Assembly: GCA_937926415.1 (NCBI GenBank)
Contig: CALBAF010000501.1
Coordinates: 1 to 5,149, forward strand
DNA: 5,149 bases
Direction: 5' to 3'
Source: an uncultured Actinomyces sp.
GTDB taxonomy: Bacteria > Actinomycetota > Actinomycetes > Actinomycetales > Actinomycetaceae
Shown here piece after piece: positions 1 through 4,752 of this stretch. Numbering within the stretch: position 1 is the stretch's first letter; the number at the start of each line of letters is the position of its first letter. The notes under the pieces are model-generated. The model was not told the origin of the DNA. It saw nothing but the letters and a program-made list of their open reading frames with translations, and made no database searches. Both the position numbers and the translations under genes were made by a program.

Positions 1-124
1 GGGCCGCCCACCACACGAGGGGGCGACCCGAGAGTTCAACGAGGGCTTTCGGCCCCTCGCAGCCGAGGCGAGAGCCGGAGCCGGCGGCCGTCAGGACCGC
101 GCAGGACTCACTCGTCGACGGCAT
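1..124 (-). CDS. ispD: 2-C-methyl-D-erythritol 4-phosphate cytidylyltransferase, N-terminal fragment (cut by window edge)
   Basis: Only the first 41 codons are present; the gene continues leftwards beyond the window. The reading frame starts at an ATG at 124-122 inside the end of carD (17-nt overlap, +1 frame). It encodes an N-terminal strand followed by AAGSGSRLG (residues 13-21), then PKALVEL (25-31) and GRPLVWWA (33-40). The AAGxGxR(L/M)...PK pattern is the nucleotide-binding P-loop of the IspD family, where the Arg and Lys contact CTP phosphates. IspD transfers CMP to methylerythritol phosphate in the cytosolic MEP pathway of isoprenoid synthesis. Known carD-ispD-ispF gene order in other actinobacteria supports the call. 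The Shine-Dalgarno is only a purine run (GAAGAAG) directly before the ATG, so translation is probably coupled to carD. Related sugar-nucleotidyltransferases share this loop, so a member of that superfamily cannot be fully excluded from 41 residues. Confidence 0.8.
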   Translation of the reverse strand, partial: MPSTSESCAVLTAAGSGSRLGCEGPKALVELSGRPLVWWAA

Positions 125-626
125 CTTCTTCGACTTCGATGCGTCCCTCTGCCAGGACGGCGTCGAGGCGCTCGGCGGCGACAGTCTTTTCGATGTTGCG
201 AGCCAGGGCCAGCTCGGAGGTGAGGATTCCGCGGGCCTTCGTCAGCATGCGCTTCTCACCCGTGGACAGCTTCTTCAGATCGTCGCGGCGGGTCAGGTCA
301 CGCACGACCTCGGCAACCTTCACGATGTCGCCGGTGGCGATCTTCTCCTGGTTCGCCTTGAAGCGGCGCGACCAGTTGGTGGGCTCCTCGATGTAGGGGG
401 CGCGCAGGACGGAGAGGACCTCTTCGAGGCCGTCCTCGTCGACGATGTCGCGGACGCCGACCATATCGACGTTTTCAGCGGGGACCTGAATCTCAAGATC
501 GCCCTGGTTCACACGCAGCTTCAGGTACATCCGCTCCTCACCACGAATGGTGCGCGTCATGACCTCTTCGATCGTGGCTGCGCCGTGGTGCGGGTAGACG
601 ACCGTCTGACCGATTTCAAACGACAT
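108..626 (-). CDS. carD: CarD family RNA polymerase-binding transcriptional regulator
   Basis: The protein has 172 aa, close to mycobacterial CarD (about 160). The N-terminal RNA polymerase interaction domain is clear: [15 protein letters not shown] at residues 3-17, [14 protein letters not shown] at 24-37 and [12 protein letters not shown] at 41-52. The C-terminal helical DNA-binding part follows, with [13 protein letters not shown] at 80-92, KVAEVVRDL and [10 protein letters not shown]. Trp85 matches the tryptophan that wedges into the minor groove at the upstream edge of the -10 element in characterised CarD proteins. CarD binds the RNA polymerase beta subunit and stabilises open complexes, notably at rRNA promoters. 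An acidic tail (VEEDAVDE) ends the protein. The ATG at 626 is chosen because homology begins there and an AGGAG lies 7 nt upstream; an in-frame ATG at 755 would add 43 unrelated residues. The gene overlaps ispD, so the two are probably co-transcribed. Confidence 0.95.
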   Translation of the reverse strand: MSFEIGQTVVYPHHGAATIEEVMTRTIRGEERMYLKLRVNQGDLEIQVPAENVDMVGVRDIVDEDGLEEVLSVLRAPYIEEPTNWSRRFKANQEKIATGDIVKVAEVVRDLTRRDDLKKLSTGEKRMLTKARGILTSELALARNIEKTVAAERLDAVLAEGRIEVEEDAVDE

Positions 627-633
627 GGATGGA

Positions 634-638
634 CTCCT
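634..638 (-). promoter_or_regulatory. Ribosome binding site fixing the carD start
   Basis: AGGAG on the minus strand lies 7 nt before the ATG at 626. It supports the 172-aa CarD start over the in-frame ATG at 755. Confidence 0.75.
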
Positions 639-663
639 GGGTGCTTGCGTGGATAGCACAACT

Positions 664-720
664 ATTCTACCAGCTGGCGAGCAAAACCGACCCATACAGT
701 GTGAACGCTCAACGTTACAC
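664..720 (-). promoter_or_regulatory. Candidate carD promoter -10 and nearby inverted repeat
   Basis: On the minus strand TAGAAT (669-664) fits the actinobacterial TANNNT -10 pattern and would give a leader of roughly 30 nt before the carD start. The sequence 17 nt further upstream has no convincing -35 hexamer. An imperfect dyad covers 699-720: the arms GTGTGAACG and CGTTACAC flank a 5-nt centre, with one extra base in the longer arm. It lies where an activator or upstream-bound regulator could sit. Both assignments come from eye inspection only; the dyad could be chance. Confidence 0.3.
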
Positions 721-824
721 GCATACAAGGATCGACACAAACCAACTTCAAGCACGACCGCAATTCATCCCAGTATGCGACCCTGCTCACGGTTAAACGT
801 GTGTCATAAGGACGGGCATCACAC

Positions 825-847
825 CCCGAAAGGCGCGGCTTTTCGGG
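825..847 (-). terminator. Second hairpin downstream of gpmA
   Basis: CCCGAAAGGC and GCTTTTCGGG pair as a 10-bp stem (one G-U) around a 3-nt loop. It follows the larger hairpin at 853-894 in the direction of gpmA transcription, so it may be a back-up terminator. There is no run of U after it, so termination activity is uncertain. Confidence 0.4.
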
Positions 848-852
848 CATGA

Positions 853-894
853 CGGAGCCCCGGCCTCGTCCACGCAGACGATGCCGGGGCTCCG
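853..894 (-). terminator. Probable gpmA transcription terminator hairpin
   Basis: A perfect 12-bp GC-rich stem (853-864 with 883-894) begins 6 nt after the gpmA stop. It continues after one mismatch into a further 5 bp (866-870 with 877-881) around a 6-nt loop. A strong stem immediately after a stop codon is the usual layout of a terminator in high-GC actinobacteria, where the U tract is often missing, as here. Confidence 0.65.
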
Positions 895-900
895 ATCAGC

Positions 901-1638
901 TCACTTGCCCTGGTTGGCGACCGCGGCGATCTTCGCCTCGGCCTCGGGATCCAGGTAGGTGCCGCCCTTCTTGATGGGCTTGAGGGTTTCCTCGTCGAGC
1001 TCGTACACCAGCGGAATGCCGGTGGGGATGTTGACGCCGGCGATGTCCTCGTCGGAGATCTCATCCAGGTGCTTGACGATGGCGCGCAGGGAGTTGCCGT
1101 GCGCGGCGATCATGACGGTCTTGCCGGTCTTGATCGCGGGAACGATGGTCTCGTCCCAGTAGGGCAGCAGACGCGCGATGACGTCCTTGAGGCACTCGCT
1201 CATGGGGACAGGCTCGCCGGCGTAGCGCGGGTCGGTGTCCTGCGAGAACTCCGAGCCGGCCTCGATGGCAGGCGGGGCCACGTCGAAGGAACGGCGCCAC
1301 AGCATGAACTGGTCCTCGCCGTACTCGTCGCGGATTTCCTTCTTGTTCTTGCCCTGGAGCGCACCGTAGTGACGCTCGTTGAGGCGCCAGTCGCGCTCAA
1401 CGGGGATCCAGTGGCGATCAGCAGCGTCGAGGGCGAGGTTTGCGGTCATGATGGCACGACGCAGCATCGACGTGAACAGGAGGTCAGGCTTCACGCCCGC
1501 TTCCTTGAGGAGCTCGCCACCGTGGGTAGCCTCCGCGCGGCCCTTGTCCGACAGCGGAACATCCACCCAACCGGTGAAGAGGTTCTTTGCATTCCATTCG
1601 CTCTCGCCGTGGCGGAGCAGCACCAGTTTGTAGCTCAT
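901..1638 (-). CDS. gpmA: 2,3-bisphosphoglycerate-dependent phosphoglycerate mutase
   Basis: The protein has 245 aa, the normal size of bacterial dPGM. It interconverts 3-phosphoglycerate and 2-phosphoglycerate in cytosolic glycolysis and gluconeogenesis through a phosphohistidine. The catalytic signature [10 protein letters not shown] is at residues 7-16 with phospho-acceptor His10. Arg61 follows in SMLRRA, the acid/base Glu88 in [15 protein letters not shown], and the second catalytic His180 in AAHGNSLRA. All key residues are present, so the enzyme should be active. The start is the ATG at 1638, because family homology ([11 protein letters not shown]) begins there. The frame stays open upstream to 2046, but that stretch does not resemble the family. 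The start is oddly served: GGAG lies only 2 nt from the ATG, whereas a better AGGAGG at 1670-1665 faces an out-of-frame ATG at 1654. The gene stands alone, with terminator-like hairpins after it. Confidence 0.96.
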   Translation of the reverse strand: MSYKLVLLRHGESEWNAKNLFTGWVDVPLSDKGRAEATHGGELLKEAGVKPDLLFTSMLRRAIMTANLALDAADRHWIPVERDWRLNERHYGALQGKNKKEIRDEYGEDQFMLWRRSFDVAPPAIEAGSEFSQDTDPRYAGEPVPMSECLKDVIARLLPYWDETIVPAIKTGKTVMIAAHGNSLRAIVKHLDEISDEDIAGVNIPTGIPLVYELDEETLKPIKKGGTYLDPEAEAKIAAVANQGK

Positions 1639-1909
1639 GTCTCCATTGTCCCATACGTTCCGACCCTCCTCATACATCCCGTGGGGTTGATCACGCCACA
1701 GCTTGGACGCAGAACTATGTGGGGACGAGGCCCCTCCCCCAACACCGCGAAACGAGGCCCTGCGATCTTGTGCGGACAAAGACCCCGGCCATACCCTGAT
1801 TACCCCCTGAGTCGCCCTCAAAATGCCCCTGACATCCTTGAGATTCCGCGGTTTTACATGATTACCAGAACAGTGTGCGCCCCTCGTATTTTCCCGTACG
1901 GTTAGGTTC
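1639..1909. promoter_or_regulatory. Divergent intergenic region between gpmA and the OmpA-domain lipoprotein gene
   Basis: This 271-nt spacer must hold promoters for both flanking genes; I see no credible gene in it. Landmarks: an interrupted palindrome at 1681-1699 (GTGGGGT, 5 nt, ACGCCAC; one mismatched pair within the arms), which could be an operator; a direct repeat ACGAGGCCC at 1725-1733 and 1752-1760; and TGATTACC at 1797-1804 and 1859-1866. For the plus-strand gene, TTGTGC (1768-1773) and TACCCT (1792-1797), 18 nt apart, could form a promoter. Alternatively TACGGT (1897-1902) would start transcription at or next to the start codon. Which one is used cannot be decided from sequence. 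Confidence 0.4.
1681..1699. promoter_or_regulatory. Interrupted palindrome, possible operator
   Basis: Arms GTGGGGT (1681-1687) and ACGCCAC (1693-1699) are inverted repeats matching at 6 of 7 positions around a 5-nt centre. The site is 43 nt upstream of the gpmA start and well upstream of the divergent lipoprotein gene. It has the size and shape of a dimeric repressor site, but no regulator can be named. Confidence 0.25.
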
Positions 1910-3121
1910 ATGATCATCACACGACGCACCCTGACAGCCTCCGCTCTCGTCGCTGCGACCACGCTCGCCCTGGGCGCCTGCGGCTCCTCGAAGCCCCAGA
2001 CCCCCACGGCTGCACCCACTGCCGAGGCCACCACGGCTGCACCCACCCAGTCCGCAACTCCCGCCTCGGTTCCGACGATCCCGGGCTACCGCCCCGGCGA
2101 GATTCCTCCGATCCCGCTCTTCTCGGTGCCCGCGATCGACGTGTTCGCCTCGAACGCGGATAAGGCCGTCATCCAGACAGCCTCCACCTCCCTTGCCTCC
2201 GTTCCGGGCGTGACGATCTCCCCCGCCAAGTGCGACGGCACGTCCCTGGTGTCCGGCTCGACGGTCCTGGGCGGCGACGGCTCCGCGGTCTCCTCCAGCG
2301 ATAAGGGCACGGTCGTCAACGACGGCACCGGCTCCGGCGTCATCACCGAGGGCCCGATCTCCATCATCTACGGCGGCGACGGTTCGGGCACCTACACCAA
2401 CGCCGACACCATGGTGACCATCACCGTCGAGGCCGATGGTTCGGGCACCTACTCCACGGCGACGACAAGCATCATCCTGGACGGCAACGGCGGCGGCAAC
2501 TACTCCAATACGACCTCCATGGAGACGATCATCAACAACGGTGACGGCTCCGGCCAGTTCTCCAAGGGCACCGTCACGATCATGAACAACGGCGACGGCA
2601 CGGGCAGCTACTCGGACGGGAAGCTGACGATCCAGAACAACGGCGACGGCACTGCGACCGTCAACGGCGCGACCGTCAAGGACGCCCCGAAGGTCGAGAA
2701 GGTCGCCAAGCTCGGCAAGTTCCCGCCCGTCGAGTCCCTCAAGCCCGTCGAGTCCTGCGGCACGGTCATCACCCTGGAGGACGGCGTCCTCTTCGACTTC
2801 GGCAAGTCCGACATTCGCTCCGACGCCGCCCAGACTCTGAAGAGCCTGGCGGGCATGCTCAACAACGCGAAGGTTCCCACCGCTCACATCTACGGCCACA
2901 CCGATTCCATCTCGGACGAGGCCTTCAACCTCCAGCTCTCGCAGGAGCGCGCGGATGCCGTGTCCGCAGAGCTGAAGAAGGACGGCGTGAGCGCGATCCT
3001 GGATGCGACCGGCTACGGCGAGTCCAAGCCCGTCGCACCCAACGAGAACGCAGACGGCTCGGACAACCCGTCCGGACGTGCACTCAACCGCCGCGTCGAG
3101 ATCTTCATCCCCGCCTTCTAG
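1910..3121 (+). CDS. Lipoprotein with glycine/aspartate-rich repeat region and C-terminal OmpA-type peptidoglycan-binding domain
   Basis: The protein has 403 aa. A lipoprotein signal peptide (RR at 5-6, hydrophobic core 9-21, lipobox LGAC with Cys24) predicts export and lipid anchoring on the outer face of the cytoplasmic membrane. A Pro/Thr/Ala linker follows (about 28-60), then a short domain with Cys108. A repeat region lies at about 155-253 with GDGSGxY turns, settling into an exact 17-residue period (NNGDG at 209, 226 and 243). The C-terminal OmpA domain spans about 285-403: [11 protein letters not shown] (293-303), YGHTDS (328-333), LSQERA (343-348) and NRRVEIF (393-399). Asp332 and Arg347 match the pair that binds peptidoglycan in known OmpA domains. 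Cys108 and Cys283 could form a disulfide. The likely role is tethering membrane to cell wall; the function of the repeats is unknown. The start has no good ribosome binding site (only TTAGG close by). It is probably co-transcribed with the DUF3060 gene 50 nt downstream, with no hairpin between them. Confidence 0.88.
   Translation: MIITRRTLTASALVAATTLALGACGSSKPQTPTAAPTAEATTAAPTQSATPASVPTIPGYRPGEIPPIPLFSVPAIDVFASNADKAVIQTASTSLASVPGVTISPAKCDGTSLVSGSTVLGGDGSAVSSSDKGTVVNDGTGSGVITEGPISIIYGGDGSGTYTNADTMVTITVEADGSGTYSTATTSIILDGNGGGNYSNTTSMETIINNGDGSGQFSKGTVTIMNNGDGTGSYSDGKLTIQNNGDGTATVNGATVKDAPKVEKVAKLGKFPPVESLKPVESCGTVITLEDGVLFDFGKSDIRSDAAQTLKSLAGMLNNAKVPTAHIYGHTDSISDEAFNLQLSQERADAVSAELKKDGVSAILDATGYGESKPVAPNENADGSDNPSGRALNRRVEIFIPAF
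2372..2668 (+). repeat. Coding tandem repeat: GDGSGxY beta-turn repeats in the OmpA-domain lipoprotein
   Basis: Residues about 155-253 consist of roughly six units of beta-strand plus Gly/Asp turn. The early units are 17-20 residues long and diverged ([24 protein letters not shown]). The last three are spaced exactly 17 residues apart ([27 protein letters not shown]). At DNA level AACAACGG(T/C)GACGGC recurs at 2534, 2585 and 2636, a 51-nt period, which suggests recent unit duplication. The pattern is compatible with a beta-solenoid or a stalk between the membrane anchor and the wall-binding domain. Confidence 0.7.
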
Positions 3122-3171
3122 TACTCTGACTAACATTTGACCAACTGATCAATATACGAAAGGGAGACACC

Positions 3172-3630
3172 ATGTCCCTGAAGTCCTTCCTTCCCGCCGC
3201 GGCCGCCCTGGCCGTCGCCACCGTGGCCCTGACCGGCTGCACCCAGACTGCCAACGTCTCCGGCGGAGACTCCTCAGCCCCCGCTTCCTCTTCCTCTGAG
3301 GGCACGGACCACTCCGGCCACGACCACTCCGACAAGTCCGGCTCTTCGGAGAAGTCCGATGCTTCCGGAGCCTTCACGATCGATGAGTCCAACGCGCACG
3401 TCGAGATCCCCGCGGGCACGAAGACCGTCGTCATCAACGGTTCGAACAACCACATTGTGGGCGAGGCCGTCTCCGAGATCACGATCAACGGCTCCGCGAA
3501 TGCGGTCGAGGTGAAGTCCGCCGACAAGGTCTCCTTCACCGGCTCCAATAACGCCATCCAGTACAAGGACGGAAACGCTCCTCAGGTTGGCACCGACTCG
3601 GGCGCGAATAACGTCGTCTCCAAGGGCTGA
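3172..3630 (+). CDS. DUF3060 family lipoprotein
   Basis: The protein has 152 aa. A signal peptide with lipobox LTGC (Cys23) predicts a membrane-anchored exported lipoprotein. Residues 24-66 are a Ser/Gly/Asp-rich linker with a His cluster (HSGHDH, 47-52) that could bind metal. The C-terminal part (67-152) carries repeated strand-turn units: NGSNNHIV (89-96), NGSANAVEV (106-114) and TGSNNAIQY (123-131), spaced exactly 17 residues apart, then SGANNVV (143-149). This GSxNxV pattern is typical of DUF3060, a family of unknown function common in actinobacteria. The start has a good ribosome binding site (AGGGAG at 3161-3166, 5 nt from the ATG). It sits 50 nt after the OmpA-domain lipoprotein gene with no terminator between, and is followed by a strong hairpin, so the two form a probable two-gene operon. 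Its molecular role is not known. Confidence 0.85.
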   Translation: MSLKSFLPAAAALAVATVALTGCTQTANVSGGDSSAPASSSSEGTDHSGHDHSDKSGSSEKSDASGAFTIDESNAHVEIPAGTKTVVINGSNNHIVGEAVSEITINGSANAVEVKSADKVSFTGSNNAIQYKDGNAPQVGTDSGANNVVSKG

Positions 3631-3645
3631 CATCCAACGCAGATC

Positions 3646-3676
3646 AGGGGTGGCACGCATAGCGCGTGCCACCCCT
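3646..3676 (+). terminator. Terminator hairpin of the lipoprotein operon
   Basis: A perfect 13-bp stem (AGGGGTGGCACGC with its complement) closes a 5-nt loop 15 nt after the DUF3060 stop. No U tract follows, as is common for actinobacterial terminators. Its position between convergent genes supports the role. Confidence 0.75.
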
Positions 3677-3693
3677 CATGCGTATGAATAAAG

Positions 3694-3727
3694 AATTGTG
3701 GGCGCACCTTTCGGCGCGCCCACAATT
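3694..3727 (-). terminator. Terminator hairpin of lsr2
   Basis: A perfect 12-bp stem (AATTGTGGGCGC with GCGCCCACAATT) has a 10-nt loop and starts 10 nt after the lsr2 stop. Read on the minus strand it is followed by CTTTATTC, a short U-rich stretch. The AATT/AATT base of the stem would also allow some activity in the plus direction. Confidence 0.75.
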
Positions 3728-3737
3728 GCATCACGAA

Positions 3738-4067
3738 TCAGGCGTGGGCCTTGCGGTAGGCCTCAACGATCGGAGCGGGAATACGACCACGGTCAGACAG
3801 GTCGTGCCCCTCTTCCTTCGCCCAGGCGCGAATCTTCGCATTCTCCAGGCGCTGCGTGGGGTTGCCCGCATTGCCACGGCGGCGGGTGGAACCCACCTTG
3901 CGGCCAGCCTTAATGTAGGGCTGAATTGCCTCGGCGAATTCCTCGAAGTGCTCGCGGTTCAGATCAATTTCGTACGACGCACCATTAAAGGCGAAGCGAA
4001 CGGTCTGATCGGCGGGGGTGCCGTCGAAGTCGTCGACAACTTCGACAATCTTCTTCGTCTTTTTCAT
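3738..4067 (-). CDS. lsr2: Lsr2 family nucleoid-associated protein (xenogeneic silencer)
   Basis: The protein has 109 aa, the usual Lsr2 length. The N-terminal dimerisation domain shows VEVVDDFDGTPADQTVRF (8-25) and YEIDLN (32-37), as in mycobacterial Lsr2. A basic linker follows (GRKVGSTRRRGN, 55-66). The C-terminal DNA-binding domain (about 72-109) has IRAWAKEEGHDLSDRGRIP (79-97), with the Arg-Gly-Arg (93-95) that inserts in the minor groove of AT-rich DNA. Lsr2 bridges and silences AT-rich, often horizontally acquired DNA, playing the H-NS role in actinobacteria. The ATG at 4067 has AGGA 8 nt upstream. The gene is convergent with the lipoprotein operon and divergent from marR. Its own upstream DNA is AT-rich (about 40% GC), so autoregulation is plausible. 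Confidence 0.95.
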   Translation of the reverse strand: MKKTKKIVEVVDDFDGTPADQTVRFAFNGASYEIDLNREHFEEFAEAIQPYIKAGRKVGSTRRRGNAGNPTQRLENAKIRAWAKEEGHDLSDRGRIPAPIVEAYRKAHA

Positions 4068-4227
4068 GTATTCATTCCTCTCGAAGGATTTGGATTCTCT
4101 GATGAGTACAGATGCTTATTGCTCTGCAATTAGAGTAACGCAATTCAAACAATTCAGATCATTCGATCATTCATTCTGAGAACGTGACGTACGCTGCACC
4201 GATTTATACCTGCGTCTAATTGAAAGT

Positions 4228-4233
4228 TATACT
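4228..4233 (+). promoter_or_regulatory. Candidate -10 element for the marR-clc operon
   Basis: TATACT closely matches the -10 consensus and would place the transcription start near 4240, about 50 nt before the GTG start codon. No clear -35 hexamer lies 16-19 nt upstream; TTTATA (4203-4208) is the nearest AT-rich match. Confidence 0.4.
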
Positions 4234-4245
4234 CGTAGGCAGCCC

Positions 4246-4262
4246 GAGGCCGTTTCGACCTC
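4246..4262. promoter_or_regulatory. Palindrome near the predicted marR transcription start, possible MarR operator
   Basis: GAGGCCG and CGACCTC are inverted arms (6 of 7 matched) around TTT, giving a 17-bp dyad. It lies just downstream of the candidate -10 and before the ribosome binding site. This is a typical position and size for MarR autorepression, though no known consensus is matched. Confidence 0.4.
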
Positions 4263-4290
4263 ACCCACAAGCATCGAACGAGGAGACCCA

Positions 4291-4752
4291 GTGAGCCGAG
4301 CACACCACCCCCGAGCGGCGGCCTGGGAGCTCTACTTCACGACGACGGCACGCCTCACCGAGCGCATCGAAGCCGCCCTCAAGTGCGAGGCCGGGCTGTC
4401 GATGCCCGAATATTCCGTGCTTCTCATGACCGACCGCGCCGGCGAGGAAGGCATCCGCCCCTCTCGCCTCGCCCATGAGGTCGTCTTCTCACGCTCGCGC
4501 CTCACCCACACGATGAAGCGCCTCGAATCCCGAGGCCTTATCGAGCGCCGCCCGTGCGAGGGCGACGGCCGCGGAGGCCTCGTCTTCCTGACCGAGGCCG
4601 GCAAGACCCTCTTCGACGAGGCCGCCCTGGTCCAGCGCGACGTCATCCGCCGCCTCTTCCTCAACGACATCACGCCCGAGGAGATCGACATGCTCACCGG
4701 CCTGTTCTCGCGGGTGAGCGAGCGCCTCGACTCCGACACGCCATGTCCGTGA
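4291..4752 (+). CDS. MarR family winged helix-turn-helix transcriptional regulator
   Basis: The protein has 153 aa, typical of MarR. An N-terminal dimerisation helix (about 8-33) precedes LSMPEYSVLLMTDRAGEEG (36-54), the conserved entry to the winged helix. IRPSRLAHEVVFSRSRLTHT (55-74) covers the helix-turn-helix with its recognition helix, and MKRLESRGLIERR (75-87) leads into the wing (88-101, GDGRGGLVFLTEAG). C-terminal helices (about 102-148) complete the dimer interface. Such proteins bind DNA as dimers and are usually released by small phenolic or oxidising ligands. Cys32, Cys89 and Cys152 are present, but a redox role is speculation. Translation starts at GTG with AGGAG 5 nt upstream. 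The stop codon lies inside the start of the ClC-like gene, so the regulator and transporter are translationally linked, and the transporter is a likely target. The ligand cannot be inferred. Confidence 0.92.
   Translation: MSRAHHPRAAAWELYFTTTARLTERIEAALKCEAGLSMPEYSVLLMTDRAGEEGIRPSRLAHEVVFSRSRLTHTMKRLESRGLIERRPCEGDGRGGLVFLTEAGKTLFDEAALVQRDVIRRLFLNDITPEEIDMLTGLFSRVSERLDSDTPCP

Larger units (their letters stand above)
4068..4290. promoter_or_regulatory. AT-rich divergent region between lsr2 and the marR-type gene
   Basis: Counted by eye, 4081-4240 has 64 G/C in 160 bases (40%), far below the neighbouring coding DNA. It contains several AATT cores: GCAATTAG near 4126, CAATTCA at 4141-4147 and again at 4150-4156 (9-nt spacing), and TAATTGA near 4217. 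It also has a direct repeat GATCATTC at 4157-4164 and 4165-4172, and the small dyad CTCT-6-AGAG at 4122-4135. These features fit Lsr2 binding and bidirectional promoters. I could not pick a convincing lsr2 promoter. No small gene is supported. Confidence 0.55.

Noticed and set aside
627..755. N-terminal extension of carD from an ATG at 755
   Set aside because: The extra 43 residues are not CarD-like, and the AGGAG at 634-638 serves the ATG at 626.
1069..1905. 278-codon plus-strand frame opposite gpmA
   Set aside because: It is antisense to a gene with all catalytic motifs intact, and its product shows no domain pattern.
1639..2046. N-terminal extension of gpmA
   Set aside because: The frame is open upstream, but phosphoglycerate mutase homology begins at the ATG at 1638, the length then equals the family norm, and the extension would run through the divergent promoter region into the neighbouring gene.
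2372..2668. RTX-type calcium-binding repeats in the OmpA-domain protein
   Set aside because: The GDGSG turns lack the nonapeptide GGxGxDxUx spacing; the period is 17 residues, not 9.
1862..3136. Long minus-strand open frame (424 codons) opposite the OmpA-domain gene
   Set aside because: Its Gly/Arg/Asp/Val-rich product resembles no family and is what GC-rich codon bias produces opposite a real gene. The plus strand has a lipobox, repeats and an OmpA domain.
3137..3158. Promoter between the two lipoprotein genes (TTGACC and TATACG)
   Set aside because: The spacing is only 10 nt, too short for a sigma-70-type promoter; operon read-through is simpler. TTGACC-AACT-GATCAA there is a weak dyad (5 of 6 pairs) of unknown meaning.
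3666..4133. 155-codon plus-strand frame opposite lsr2
   Set aside because: It starts inside the terminator hairpin and is antisense to a clear Lsr2 gene.
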